Assembly: GCA_003427395.1 (NCBI GenBank)
Contig: BFEA01000336.1
Span: 1,612,035 to 1,664,120 of the forward strand
From: Chara braunii
Taxonomy: Eukaryota > Streptophyta > Charophyceae > Charales > Characeae
Length of the DNA: 52,086 nt
Reading direction: 5' to 3'
Shown here in pieces: positions 20,732 through 32,953 of the stretch. Under the pieces are notes generated by a model. It had not been told where the DNA came from, searched no databases, and saw nothing but the letters and a program-made list of their open reading frames with translations. Each line of letters opens with the position of its first letter. Position 1 is the first letter of the stretch. The position numbers were made by a program, and so were the translations under genes.

Positions 20732-21897
20732 CTCGAAGGTCCTCGCTCCCCAGGGGGGTAAGCCTGCAATGACTTGCTGATTTGACTGTTGCGTTTGTCT
20801 GCGAGGCTGTACAGTACAATTTAGGGACAGATTTGGAATTTTGTTTTCACTAAGGGCTAAGCGTCGTATCCACTAGGGGGGAAATTAGTAAGGGACATAT
20901 CGGCCAAGTTGCAGAATTTCAGGCCCGCACTAATCCGGATTTCCTATAGTCACCCTAACTACGAATAGCAAACCCGGGCTACCACCAGGACAGATAGGCC
21001 TACGGGCCTACGCTGATAGACAGATCCTATAGCCTATAGCCGGGTAGGGAGAGGCCCTAGAGGCCGAAACTGAAACGGTACCAGTCGGTCCAGTCCGACT
21101 CTAGGTCTAAGCTAAAGCTATTAATAGGACAGAGTCGGTCTAGTTGGGGCTTTTTCGAACTTGTGGCTTTTGTTTTGCCAGGATGCGTGAGCGGAGCCAT
21201 GGAAAGGAAGGGAGGTGACGACTGACTACAGGCGGGATCCTGCGTCCCTTGTCAGAGGACAGCCATAGCCAGACCTCTGGGGCTCGCAGTAGCTGGTTCG
21301 CCCTCCACGTAATCACCCTTGAGGGTGCTTGCAATCATCTCGGCTATCAAGAGGCTCTACACAGCTGTTGGTGGGTGGACTGCTGCTGCTGCTACTCTTT
21401 CTGAGGTTGCTGTGTGGCAGAGACAATGGCGCTGCAGCCATAACTGCAGCTTTTGACGTCAGAGACTCTTCATCTTCATTAGGAACTTGGCACTGGCCTC
21501 CTTCTTCCTCATTCTGGTTGGCGCTGGCCTCCTTCTTCATCATTCCGGTTGGCGCTGGCCTTTGAGAGGCCGTTTCAGTGTGGCGCTACTAACAGAGTGT
21601 AGGAGTGGGGGTGTAGTGTAGGTTTCGGTCGTGGGGAAACATTGAGAGAGAACTCTGTAACGATTCAGGGTTGATATTGGCTCAAACTTGGTTACGTTCT
21701 GTTATGATCCTCGTGGTGTCTTCTTATGATTGGTTGCTGGGTGCATCGTCAGAGAGAGAAACATTGTGTGTTGTCTCCACACTCTATGCATATTTGCTTT
21801 CTGCTGCTTACTCTGTTTGTGTGCAGTGTGTGATTCCGTCTCCTCTCCCCTCCTTCTTATGCATGTATGGGCATGTATGAGATCGCCTGTGTGTGAG
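20732..21897. other. Region downstream of element F, possible PPT and LTR
   Basis: Two G-runs could be polypurine tracts: 'aggggggtaa' near 20752 and 'aggggggaaa' at 20874-20883. The rest contains 'ggcctacgggcctacg' words like other LTRs and a 33-bp imperfect duplication near 21490-21560. No LTR end can be fixed because no second copy is present. Confidence 0.35.
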
Positions 21898-23124
21898 TGT
21901 TGATTGAAATCGACAAACAACCAAATTCATAACAATGCAGTATCATCGAAGTACCAATTAGCAATGTACATCCATATACATACAAAAATGCCACAATGTG
22001 GCGCAGTAGAAGACTCTAAGATATGACCTGACCTGTCGGACACTGACGCGACTCAGCCCATCATACATCGCACATGTGAGAGAGGAGGACAAGATGGGGG
22101 AGAACAAGATGAAGATGGAGATGAGGGAGAGAACCAAAATCGCAATAGCGAAGTCCCAAAATAGTCTCCCTGTCGAATGTCCAATCAATGTATGCCCCAA
22201 TGATGTCGAATCAGATCCTGCACCCCATAGCCCGGCATAACCTCTGCCTGTAACCCCCCGCCCCTCTCTTTCTCTCTCTTTGAAAAGAAGAAGAAGAAGA
22301 ACAACAACAAGGATATCGAGGATGGAAGCAAGGAGAAGAAGATGTTGACCTCTCCGCTACCTCACCTGCAGGTAGCTGCTGCAGTATACCGAAGACTGGG
22401 ATATCCCTCTGTGTTGCAGGTCGCTGATGAGAAGACCAGCTATGGCGCCCAGGTAGGTCCTCCGTCGCCTCGCAGGTATGGCCACCGCCTCTCCCTCACC
22501 TCTCGTACCTCCTACACCTCTACCTCTAGCTAGAGCTATAGCGCAGCGCTGTAAGTCATGCACTGCTCCGACAGCATGTCGCCCAAGAGGAGTGGAAACT
22601 TTGTCTGTGCCGGAGTTGGGCTGGCCCAGCTATAAGTAGTGTTGGGCCTGGGTGTTCTGCCCACGATCTGCAATCTGGGCCGAATGACGGTGAGTCCAAT
22701 CCACGGTCCAGATTCCAGGAAAAAATCCTGCTCTGGTCCTGGCCAAAACCGGCCTTCCTGGGTCCCTACTGGACTACCAGACGAACCCGAATCTGGCCCA
22801 AAACGGCCCAGGTGTGTATCTGGCCTCCGAAGAGGCCCAAAACCTGGCCTTGGTCCGAACAGATTGTTCGAACATGCTGAAGGTCTGAAACGACGCGCTG
22901 AAGCAGACAAAATTAGAACAGACAAAAGGTCAGCACAAATAAATAAGTAAATAAATGAATGCTGACACAAAAAGGGAACCTGGATGGCACATCCAACATG
23001 CGGTAGGCCTGAAAAATGGCCGGGGCTCTCCAGGTCGTGTGCCTGCAATGGGCACGCGACCCGGGGGCCCTCAACAACCGTCGGGCCCCCGGAATGGGGC
23101 CCGTGTGGCAGGCACAGCATGCAA

Positions 23125-23126
<2 letters not shown>
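21898..23126 (-). repeat. Lone LTR-like copy G, related to the LTRs of elements B and C
   Basis: Shares ordered blocks with the B LTR: 'acaatgcagt', 'acatacaaaa', 'gacctgacctg', and 'gaagac..agctatggcgcc..caggta' equivalents. The right end GGCACAGCATGCAACA closely matches the B end GGCACAGCATGTAACA. Orientation follows from that. The left boundary at TGTTGATTG is a guess and no target duplication is visible. A solo LTR is likely. Confidence 0.5.

Positions 23127-23210
<84 letters not shown>
23127..23210. repeat. (GA)n microsatellite
   Basis: About 80 bp of GA lie between copy G and the left LTR of element C. A similar GA run follows the right LTR end of C at 39694, so C may have inserted into a GA tract. 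Confidence 0.9.
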
Positions 23211-23211
<1 letters not shown>

Positions 23212-23225
23212 GCATACCGTAAAGG

Positions 23226-24370
23226 TGCAGACCAGACCAAGAACCGACCTCCCTCGCATAGTACAAGATAGCGCAACGGAAGGCTAATATACCAATGATA
23301 AGAACAATCAATGTTGCAATGCAGACCAAACATACATCATCATCATTCCATGGTGTGAAGGGGCCTGGCGCTCACACAGGAAGAATGCGCCAGTCCCCAA
23401 CCATACANGTTGCAATGCAGACCAAACATACATCATCATCATTCCATGGTGTGAAGGGGCCTGGCGCTCACACAGGAAGAATGCGCCAGTCCCCAACCAT
23501 ACATAGACGAAGAAGAGGGGGGTTAGATGAAGAAGAGGGGAAGATGGGAATGTCGTCAACACCAAGTCTTCGGTACAGGTCCCAAATAATCCCTCATCCA
23601 ACGTCTCAATCCCAATCTAGAGTCTGGATCCAAATGTCGTCAAGTCCCGAAGTCACCAATCTCTCTCTCTCTCGTAGTCTGCAGATACTGAGAAGTTAGG
23701 TAGCGAGAGGGTGAGGGAGAGGTGGTGGACTTAGAAGAGGAAGAAGAAGAACTCTCTCTCTCTCTTAGTCCAGTACTAACCTGTGAAGGTGGCGCCTTGT
23801 TGCAGGTACATCGAAGACGAAGCTGGAGCTATGGCGCCACAGGTAAGTCTCCCTAGCCTCCGCCAACCATCTCCCTTTCTCCCACGCTACTCTAACTCCT
23901 AATAGCGCCCAGCGCTGAAGACTATTGCTAACGCTACTACTACTACTACAGCGCTCTTCCAAAGTGCTGCTGCCAAATCCTGAAGACTGCCTCCTGCCTC
24001 CTGCACGTGAAGTGCCAGGGAAGTCCCTATGAACTACCTGCAGCCTGCAGGGCGGGCCAGTCTTATATAGTGCTGGCCCGTCCAGGAGGCTGCTCTTGCC
24101 AATGCCAAAACGTGCCAGACTCTGGCGTTGAAGTTCAAACAAAAGTTGTCTTGAAAACAGACCCAAAATGGCTTGTGCTAAAACCCTGGTCTGGTGCCTA
24201 AGTTTCAGGGCAGGTCGATCTTATGAGGGCCTGAAAATGGCCCTCCGTTTCAGGCTGAAAAGACTCAGGGCCTGGAGGGCCCTTTTTAGGCTGAAACGAC
24301 TCAGGGCCTGGAAGGCCCTGATTTTCCGTCTGGTCCGGCCTTGCAGGCCTGTGTCGCTGCACAGTATGCC
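23226..24370 (-). repeat. 3' LTR of element C
   Basis: Homologous along its length to 29681-30565 plus 39438-39693. On the minus strand it begins TGGCATACTG just after a polypurine tract. It contains a single N and an artificial 95-bp duplication. Its other end is unclear because homology between the two copies starts in mid-sequence next to the GA tract. Confidence 0.75.
23313..23503. repeat. Artificial 95-bp duplication around one N
   Basis: 23313-23407 and 23409-23503 are the same 95 bases, with N at 23408 between them. This is what a short-read assembler leaves when two overlapping contigs are placed end to end instead of merged. Confidence 0.85.
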
Positions 24371-24385
24371 ACCCCCCCCCCTCCT
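24371..24385 (-). other. Polypurine tract (element C)
   Basis: The minus strand reads AAGGAGGGGGGGGGG directly before the LTR start TGGCATA. The corresponding tract of element B is AAGGAGGGTGGGG. Confidence 0.75.
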
Positions 24386-24499
24386 TGAAAGACCGAGCTT
24401 CTGCGAGGGCAAGCTACCTGTCTGAGGGAGGGACCAAAGTCCGGGTGGGAGGAGCAGGTCGTGATCTTCCTTAGCTAACCTTTGTCGTTCGTAGTGAGC

Positions 24500-25569
24500 T
24501 TAGATCAGCGGGGCGGATGCGTTCAAATCTGCTCCTGAAATCCATCGAGTGTCGTCGGGATCACATGCTTTGAAGGTAACTTTGTACTGTCGAGGCTTGC
24601 TGCCAAACTTGCGATCCGTGATGACGTGGTCAACTTCCTGATGACCATCCATAGATGGAGGGTCTTGCGATCATCGGCCCGGAAAGTCGTCGCTATTAGC
24701 TGGTGTGTATGTCGCCAGCTTCAAGGCGTGAAAGACTGGATGGACCGTCAGATGCGGGAGGATGTTGATCACAAATGAGGGGCTATTGGGCTCATCGCCC
24801 GCGGCTGATGTTACGAGCCATAGTCCAAACCACTTGGGGAGCAGTTTGTGCGAAACATCCTGTTCGAGTGCAAACTCTTCCGCGGAGACCCAAACCAGAT
24901 CACTGGCGTGGATGGGACATGGCACGCGACGCCTGTTGGCTTGCTGCTGCATGCGGACTTGAGCCTTTTGCATGTTTGCGAGGGCTTGAGCCAGCAACTC
25001 CCTGTACTTCCGGATGGAAGCGGGAAAGCAAGCGGCGTCTATGTCGGCTGGTCGTGGCACGAGAAGATCAGCGAAGATACGGCGTTTCCGACCACCGTGG
25101 TGCAACTCGAATGGAGTCACGCTGATTGCTGGATGCAACGAAGTGTAATAGACGAACTCGATGTCGGGAGGCAGTCAACCCAATCCTTTTGATCCAGACG
25201 GATGAGCATACGAAGCATCATTTGAGCGGTTTGATGTGCCCGCTCCGTTTGCCCGTCAGTCTGTGGATATCGAGTCGAACTTGGTTTCATCTTGGTGCCA
25301 GATTCCTTCATGAGAGAAGTCCAAAATGCCGACATGAAACGAGTGTCGTGGCCACTAACGATGTTTTCCGGTACGCCGTGGCTGCAAATGCAGCGCGCAA
25401 GTTTGGGAGCCGTGGCATAGTACTTGCAAGGGATAAACCGCATGTACTTACTCGAACGGTCAATGACCGTGAGGATGCCGTCGTGCCCGTGGTGGTCGCG
25501 GGGAAACGGACCGATGACGTCCATGGCAATGGAGAGGCCGGATTCCCGTGGGATAAGCATCGGGCGCAA
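24500..25569 (-). pseudogene. int: Integrase core, C-terminus and chromodomain (element C)
   Basis: The catalytic core is recognisable: Asp in LTVIDRSSKY and Glu in PQTDGQTERAH. At the second site the sequence reads IVSGHDTRFM where element B has IVCDRDTRFM, so the first Asp of that motif is lost. The core ends in a frameshift near 25120. The C-terminal region (ASDLVWVSAEEFALEQD) runs to TGA at 24671-24673, where element B has Arg (fits CGA to TGA). The same frame continues through a chromodomain (about HQEVDHVITDRKFG to RWISGADLNAS) to TAA at 24500-24502. This copy cannot be active. Confidence 0.85.
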
Positions 25570-25659
25570 CTCACCGTAGGGATTGCGGTTGCGGGGCTTG
25601 CTTCGTCGGTAAACTTGGCAAGAGTCGCAATACCGAGTGACATCGGTAATGAGGTCGGG

Positions 25660-27201
25660 CTACCGAAATCGTTGCCGAAGTTGTGCAATAGTGCGATTGA
25701 CTTCGAAATGGCCGGCGAGTCGCGAGTCGTGGTACTCACCTAGGAGGCGAGTCCGAAGACGACGGTCGTGTGGGACACACAACAAGTCCTTGCCTCGAGA
25801 GTGGAGAAGCAAGTACCCGTCGGCGATGCGATAATGGCTGGCCGGCAGGTGATCCGAAGATAGCTGCGCATATAGCGTGGCGAAATCTGGATCGTACTGG
25901 TAGCCCCGAATGAAATGCCGCTGGAGTTCCTCGTCGAATGCGAAGGCATGATGTGTCATAGAGCAAAGATCGGGTCTTCGTGAGAGTGCATTTGCTGCGC
26001 GATTGGAGAGGCCGGCGAGATGTTTCGGTGTGAAGTCAAATCGGTCGATGAAGTACATCCATCGCCCGATCGTGCTGCTCACTGTATCCTGCGTCTTGTA
26101 GTAGGTCAACAGGTTGTTGTCAGTGACCCATGTGAACCTACGACACCCAAGGAGGAAGTGTCACCATCGCTTGAGAACCATCACGAATGCGAGCAACTCT
26201 TTCTTCCTTGTATCATCAAGTGAGTTGATGGGAGGCACCTTGTGGCTGAAATACTCCACAGAATGCCAGTCGTCGCCGCCGTGTTGTTCCAAGACTGCCC
26301 TAATGCCATAGCTGGAAGCGTCAGTTGTCACTCTCGTGGGCAAAGTGGGGTCGTAGATGCTAAGGACGGGTGCCATGAGCATGGTCGTCTTGAGTGCTTG
26401 GAATGACCGGCGCACGTCGTCATCGAATGCGAATGGCACCTGTGGCGATTGCAATTTCGTCAATGGTGCGGCAATCCTTGAGTACCCGGTGATGAAGCGT
26501 TGATAGTAGCCCGCCAACCCCATGAATGAGCGAATTTTCGTGGTGTTGGTGGGCTCGGGCCATACTCGGATGACCTCGATCTTGTCCGCAAGCAGACGGA
26601 TGCCTTGCAGCATCACAAAATGGCCCAAGTACTCGAGCTCTTGCCGCACGAATTCGCATTTGTTGTGGTTGACTTTGTACTTGGCTTGTTGTAGCTGTTC
26701 CAAAATGGTGCGCAGGTGCTCCATATGCTCGTCCAAACTCCAGTTGTACACCAAGATATCGTTGAGGTAGATGAGTACAAATCTATCCATCATGTGTCGG
26801 AACTCCGTTGTCATAGCCGTTTGGAACGTGGTCGGGGCATTCGTAAGGCCAAATGGCATGACCAGCCATTCGAAATGCCCATATCACATCTTGAACGCGG
26901 TCTTGTGGCGGTCTTCCTGCAGGATCTCAAGTTGGTGATATCCCGATTTGAGGTCAAGCTTGGAGAAGAACTTAGCGCCGCCCAGCCGTTCGAGGAGGTC
27001 GTCGATGCGCGGAAGAGGGCCGACGTTCTTGACGATTGGCGTGTTGAACTTGCAATAATCGATGCACAACCGCAAGTCCTTGTTCTTCTTCCGGATGAAG
27101 AGAACGGGAGCGTCGTATGCCGAAGAGCAAGGCCGAATCCAACCTTTCTCAAGAAGGTCGTCGAGTTGTGCCCGTAGCACACTTAACTCTTCCTCGCTCA
27201 T
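25660..27201 (-). pseudogene. pol: Reverse transcriptase, RNase H and integrase N-terminus (element C)
   Basis: RT begins near MSEEELSVLRAQLDDLLEKG and keeps FSKLDLKSGYHQ with the first catalytic Asp. The YLDD box reads YLND, losing a catalytic Asp (fits G to A). RNase H keeps TTDASSYG, the Glu in KELLAF and the Asp in the VTDNN-like site, followed by ANALSRR. The integrase HHCC finger begins (HDSRLAGHFEVN) and is then cut by a frameshift. In-frame TGA codons at 26884-26886 and 26161-26163 stand where element B has Arg, so both fit CGA to TGA. RT and RNase H would copy the RNA genome into DNA in the particle. Confidence 0.88.
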
Positions 27202-27275
27202 GCAGTAGATGCAACTATGAGGAGGTACGGCCCCAGCCTCGAGGATGATCTCATGGCGGATGGACCGATCCGGTA

Positions 27276-28454
27276 CTACTCCGTGCGGGGTTCGAACACG
27301 TCGCCGTAGGTGTCCACAAGCACGGTGATCCGTGGATCTGTCGATGCGTTCGTCGATGAGATGTCATGGGGCGGGAGGGCGTGGAGAAAACACACACCCA
27401 TCTCCTCGATGTCGTCTCGGGTGATGGAAGCTCGAATGCTCGCGCCGGACACCACGTGACAACTGATTGAAGGGTGAGGTGGAGGCACCGTGCATGGGAT
27501 TAGTACTCCGTTCCGATCACGAACGTGAACGGTGAGGCGGTAGAAGTTCACCGGGTGGTCCTCGCTTTGCAGCCATGACATGTCCAAAATCATGTCGAAT
27601 TGGGTGTCCAAAATGTCGAAGGACACGACCTCGCTTGCATGCGGGGCGAAGTACACGGTGTGGAATCAATGCACCGGTCGATTGACTTGTGCGTGTGACC
27701 GTCGACCAATGTGACTTGCGTGGGTTGCGACTTCCCTCCGAACGCGTGGCTCAAGGCCAACGCGTACCCTAAAATCTTGATTGATATAGTTATGAGTGGC
27801 TCTGGTCGCTTCTCCGATCTGAATGCGTATGTACAACAATTGCGCGTTGATGTCGTCGTACTGTTGTGTCTTGAACTCACGGTCGATCTTCGCAACATAG
27901 TCGTGAAGGTCGACAACCTCTACTCCGACGTCCATCAACAGAGCTGGTACTCTAGTGTGCAAGTAATCCCGCAATTGTGCCACGAGCACGTTGCAATGCG
28001 GTTTCGGCAATCGACCGGTCGGGGGAAGGGGCATCCATTGGAAGTCCGCGAATGTCAACGGGTCGAGATCTTCAAGTCTTGACCACGACGTCGAATCCTC
28101 GGCGAAATTTGGCGGCAAAGTTGTTGAATCGGTTGTCGATGGTGATGAAACCGTGCATGCGATGGATTGTTGCACGTGGAATGGCTGGTCCAACGGTGGG
28201 ACCAAGTGGACAGCGTAATCCTCGTAAGTGAACCGAGCACTCGCGACATCCGAATTCTCCCCAGATGTGTAGGAGGCTGCTAGCAAGGCGGTCGAATCTG
28301 GCGGAGTGAGAGGTGGAGTCGCCTCACCTCCCACGCAACTCAGTTTCCCGAGTTGATGCGAGGTCGAACATCCTCCTTGCCTTGATCCTGGCATTGGGAG
28401 GTCTTGTGCTCTGTGTTGTTGCACCAATAGCAGCAGCCATACCGGCTGCGACAC
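27276..28454 (-). pseudogene. Protease region without its active site (element C)
   Basis: Aligns with the protease part of element B: LDPLTFADFQWMPLP, a region matching IRIQ(I/V)G, then HASEVVSFDILDTQFD and an ILDMSWL stretch corresponding to the ILGMPWL motif of B. The segment that in B carries the catalytic ALLDSGASRN is missing here. The alignment is about 7 residues shorter and reads EATRATHNYINQDF, so the retropepsin aspartate is gone. Frameshifts lie near 27660 and near 27276, where the frame also meets a stop. Upstream it continues to the zinc-knuckle region of gag. Confidence 0.8.
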
Positions 28455-29680
28455 TTATATTCAGCCTCGGTCAAGTTAAACTTGACCCATGGTACTGGCT
28501 GTCCGTTTCCGGCCGGCGATGCGGTTTTCGCCTTCCCTTTTCCAAGGGAGTTGTTGTTGCTTCGCGGCTGGACATTGGCCAGCTGATCTCTCCTTCACGT
28601 GATGTTGAGGTGGCTGCCGGGTCTTCCACAATGTTGTCTGGTTGGACTGCAGCGACATGTTGCCGACGCGGACCAAATTTTCCTTCTCCACATAGGCTAG
28701 TTGCCATGCTGTCTTCTTGTGTGCGGCAACCCGGTTGCTCTTGATGATCTCATGACCCTTGACGATGATTTCGGCGAAGGTCGTGTTTTGTTTGCGATCA
28801 CCGAGTGCGAGTCTCAAGGCGGCAGACGACCGGTTGTAGAACTCTCAGGGCAAATGCAGAAATGATAAGTCGAGATCGGGTGTTGCCACCATGTTTTGCC
28901 ATTTTGTGAGCCAATCGCGCGTCGATGTGTTGCCTTGAGTCATGGTGAAGAGGCGGTTGATGGCGAGCGCCAGGGCGTCGTCAACAGTGAAGCGCTTCTT
29001 CCATTCTCTCATCAGATCTTCCCAAGAGATCTTCTTGTGTAAGTTGTTGACCTGGACGGCGTGGATGGTTGCCATGTGGCTGAGCCAGATCTGGCATCCG
29101 CCGTGGGCGTTGAGGAACAGCGCCACGATGTACAAATGTTCGGGGACTTCATGAATCCCAAGCTGCATTGTAAAGCCTTGCCACCAGACGACTGGGTCCT
29201 GATGCGTACAGTTGTCAAACTTCTTGATCGGAACGTTGGCATCTTGTAGTGCTTTGATGTACTAGTGCTACGATCGTTGTCGGGTGGCCGGTGCAGCTGC
29301 CTGAGTTCGGTCTACAAGGTGTCGAGCTGCTCGCTGATGGTGGCTGGTGTGGCGAAGGTGCTGATGTCGCCGAGCATTGCGACTAAATGGTCAACTCGTT
29401 CTTCCAATTGGCGGGTTGAGGGTGCACTGCTGGACTCGCCAACATCTGGTCTTGGTGACGCTTGCTCCAAGTCCTGTACACGAGAATGAAGTGCCCGTGT
29501 ATCATCCTCGTGCAGATCCTTGTCGTTTTGCACTGTCCGTCAGAGGTTTGTCAGTCCCTGCTGTTGTTTCGCTTGTTCCTGGTGTTGTTTCTCTAACTCG
29601 GACTGCAGGTGGTTACAAGTGTAAACCAACCGGATCACGAGTTTGGAGAGGAACTCCTTGTGCTGCTCTTCCAGTGTCGT
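28400..29680 (-). pseudogene. gag: gag with CCHC zinc knuckle (element C)
   Basis: N-terminal coiled-coil-like piece (RVQDLEQASPRPDVGESS) and a capsid-like core (HEVPEHLYIVALFLNAHGG, ISWEDLMREWKKRFTVDD, STRDWLTKWQNM) match element B gag. TGA at 28845-28847 interrupts the frame where CGA would fit. A CCHC zinc knuckle, CYWCNNTEHKTSQC, follows near 28400-28440 and would bind the RNA genome. Several frameshifts separate the pieces. The N-terminus is fused directly to LTR sequence at about 29680, so the PBS, the leader and the LTR edge were deleted. Confidence 0.75.
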
Positions 29681-30565
29681 AGACCAGAACAGGAACTGAC
29701 CTCTCTCACATAGTACAAGATAGCACAGCGGAAGGCTAATATACCAATGATCCGAACAATCAATATTGCAATGCAGACCAAACATACATCATCATCATTC
29801 CATGGTGTGAAGGGGCCTGGCGCTCACACAGGAAGAATGCGCCAGTCCCCAACCATACACNTTGCAATGCAGACCAAACATACATCATCATCATTCCATG
29901 GTGTGAAGGGGCCTGGCGCTCACACAGGAAGAATGCGCCAGTCCCCAACCATACACAAACGAAGAAGAGGGGTTTTAGACGAAGAAGAGGGGAAGATGGG
30001 AATGTCGTCAACACCAAGTCTTTGGTACAGGTCCCGAATAATCCCTCGTCCAACGTCTCAATCCCAATGTAGAGTCTGGATCCAAATGTCATCAAGTACC
30101 AAAGTCACCAATCTCTCTCTCTCTCGTAGTCTGCAGATACTGAGAAGTTAGGTAGCAAGGGTGAGGGAGAGGTGGTGGACTTAGAAGAGGAAGAAGAAGA
30201 ACTCTCTCTCTCTCTCTCAGTCTGGTACTAACCTGTGAAGGTGGCGCCTTGTTGCAGGTACATCGAAAACAAAGTTGGAGCTATGGCGCCATAGGTAAGT
30301 CTCCCTGGCCTTCGCCAACCATCTCCCTCTCTCCCACGCTACTCTAACTCCTAATAGCGCCCACCGCTGAAGATTACTGCTAACACTACTACTACTACTA
30401 CAGCGCTCCTCCAAAGTGCTGCTCCCGAATCCTGAAGACTGCCTTCTGCCTCCTGCACGTGAAGTGCCTGGGAAGTCCCTATGAACTATCTGCAGGGCGG
30501 GCCAGTCTTATATAGTGCTAGCCCGTCCAAGAGGCTGCTCTTGCCAATGCCAAAACGTGCCAGAC
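29681..30565 (-). repeat. 5' LTR of element C, left part (split by element B)
   Basis: Homologous to 23226-24115 in the other LTR of C. It stops at CAGAC (30561-30565), the target-site duplication of element B, and resumes at 39438. The intact copy reads straight across this point near 24110. Confidence 0.85.
29766..29956. repeat. Second artificial 95-bp duplication around one N
   Basis: 29766-29860 and 29862-29956 are the same 95 bases around N at 29861. This is the same LTR site and the same overlap length as the first case. Confidence 0.85.
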
Positions 30566-31861
30566 TGTTACATGCCCAGTTGGGCGATGTACATAGAAAC
30601 CGAGGATCCGCAATGTGATAAAAAGGACTGAATGGACAATGCAGTGCAAGTAGAATCTCAACAAGCAATGTGCATTCTAATACATACAAAATGGTGTTGT
30701 ATAGCACAGGGAAGACTTAGATACAAATCCTGACCTGATCGGGACTGACCTCATTCACATAGTATCAGATAGCGAAGCAGAATGCTAGGATGCTAATGAC
30801 TAGCCCAATCAATGTTTGAACGCAGACCAAACATACATCGTATCCATCACCAGGTGTGAAGGAGCCTGGCGCTGTACATAGGAAGAAAGCGCCAGGTCCA
30901 GACATGCACTGACGAAGAGGAGGGGATCAGACGAAAGGAGGGAGAGAGATGGGAATGTCGTCAACACCAAGTCTTTGTCACAAATCCCAAATAACCCCTC
31001 GTTGCAATGTCTGAAGTCCAAAAGTCGAGTCTGGGTCCAATGTCACCAAGCTCTTTCTCTCTTCTCTCGTAGTCTGTAGATGCAGTGAAGTCAGATGATG
31101 AGAGGGTGAGAGGGAGATGGTGGACTGAGAAGAGGAAGAAGAAGAACTCTCTCTCTCTCTGTTACGAGCCAGGAACTAACCTGTGATGTTGGCGCTGTGC
31201 TGCAAGTACCTCGAAGACGAAGCTGGAGCAACGGCGCTGCAGGTAAGTACCTATGGCCTCCGCCCAATCTCTCTCTCTCTCTAGTGCTATCGTAGCTATG
31301 GCGCCCAACGCTGGAGACTACAGCTACCTATTGCGCCCAACGTTGAAGACTAAAGGCTAACGCTACTACTACTCCGGGGAGTGATGCGGCCCAATCCTGA
31401 AGACTACTGCCTCCTGCCTACCCGTGAAGTGCATGGGAAGTCCCTATGTACTACCTCGGCCTGCCTCCTGACTGCCTGAAGGGCGAGTCAGGCCGAGGAG
31501 GCTGCCCTTGCCAATGCTGAAGTGTGCCAGAGGTTGGCGCTGCAGCAGCTGCTGAGGCTGGCGTGGGGAACAGGCTAAGAATAGCCGGTTCCCGAAACCC
31601 TGGTTTGGTGCCTGAGTTTCAAGGCCGGTCGTTCTGATGAACGACCGAAAATGGCCCTTCCTTTCAAGCTAAAAAGGCTATTGCCATTTTTAGTCTGAAA
31701 CGACACAGGGACTGTAGGCCCCTGTTTTCAGGCTTTCGGGCTGAACAGTCACGGGGCTTGTAGGCCCTAGTTTTCAGGCTTTAAGCCTGAATTTCAGGCT
31801 TTCAGCGTGAGGAACGCAGGGCCTGGAAAATGGCCCTCGTGTGCAGGCACAGCATGTAACA
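30566..31861 (-). repeat. 3' LTR of element B
   Basis: 1296 bp, with perfect terminal inverted repeats TGTTACATG and CATGTAACA. It pairs with 38142-39437 at the same length. Confidence 0.93.
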
Positions 31862-31874
31862 CCCCACCCTCCTT
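31862..31874 (-). other. Polypurine tract (element B)
   Basis: The minus strand reads AAGGAGGGTGGGG immediately before the LTR start TGTTACATG. Confidence 0.88.
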
Positions 31875-31977
31875 ATGAAGTCAAGCTGGGGCGAGGGCGG
31901 AGCCGACGATCTGAAGGTGGAACCTGGACGCGGGCGCTGCGTGGAGCCGAAGAAACCGGCTTGCCTTGCATCTTGCG

Positions 31978-32938
31978 TTAGTAGCGTGCGAGAACGTCTG
32001 GAGCTGTTGCTTGAAGTTCCGCACGGGTCAACCAACGGTCAGCTCGGTGTGTGCAGTATGCAAAATGCACTAAATACTCGGTTGGCCTGTTGCCGTAGCG
32101 TCGCTGGGAGATGATGTCGCCGGCCTCTTGAAAACCATCCATGGAGGGTGGGTCTTGCGAACGTCTCCCGGGAAAACCGTCATGTTCCGCTGGCGTGTAA
32201 AGAGCCAACTTGGAGCAATGAAAGACTAGGTAGACGGGCAAGTGGGCGGGCACCTGAACCATGAAGGAAGGTTCCTCAGGTGCGTCCCCAGCGGGTGCCA
32301 CGATCGGCCAAGGTCCCATCCATTTCGGGAGGAGCTTGCGAGAGATGTCTTGTTCAAGGCTGAATTCCGTTGCGGAAACCCAAACGAGGTCGCCGGCACG
32401 GAATGGGCAAGGAAGACCCTGGCGATTGGCCTGCTGGCTCATGCGCTGCTGCGTCTTAGCCATCTGGTCGCACGTCTTGACAAGAAGCTCTTACATCCGA
32501 CACAAGAAAAGAAGATGGTCGTCGATCTCGGCCGTCGGTGGAGTAATAGTGTCCAACGGTGAAGTGATCGGCGAGCCGTGCTCGAACTCGAAAGGCGATA
32601 TCCCGATAGCTGGGTGGATGGAAGAGTTGTAGGCCAACTCAACATCCGGCAGCCGCTCAACCCGGTCCTTCTGGTCAGGAAGGAATGAGAGTGCAAGGGA
32701 GAACATATGCGGTCTGGTGCGCCCTCTCCATTCGGCCATTGGTCTGAGCGTGGCGAGCTGAACTGGGCTTGAGAGATGAGCCCCATCGCTTGATGAGCGC
32801 CAACCAAAAATCGGACATGAACCGGGTGTCGCGGTCGCAGACGATCTCCTTGGGGTAACCCTTGCTTCGAATCCAACCGGCGTAGAGAACCTCGGCCAAC
32901 TCGGGTGCCTTGGTATGATAGCGACATGGCAAAAACAT
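31978..32938 (-). pseudogene. int: Integrase core, C-terminus and chromodomain (element B)
   Basis: From 32938 the core shows the second catalytic Asp (EIVCDRDTRFMSDFW) and the Glu (AQTNGRMERAHQ). The first, VVD, lies just upstream of TGA 32954-32956. A frameshift near 32690 moves coding to another frame (DQKDRVERLPDVELAYNSS). After a further break the C-terminal domain runs in a third frame from 32463 (RAGDLVWVSATEFSLEQD). The chromodomain spans about FQEAGDIISQRRYG to RWLTRAELQATAPDVLARY and ends at 31978. All three catalytic residues are visible, but not in one frame. Confidence 0.85.
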
Positions 32939-32953
32939 GGCGAACTTGGTGAG

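Noticed and set aside
22536-23333. A 265-codon minus-strand open frame
   Set aside because: It is held open by the GA/CT run and crosses an LTR-like copy; no protein family features.
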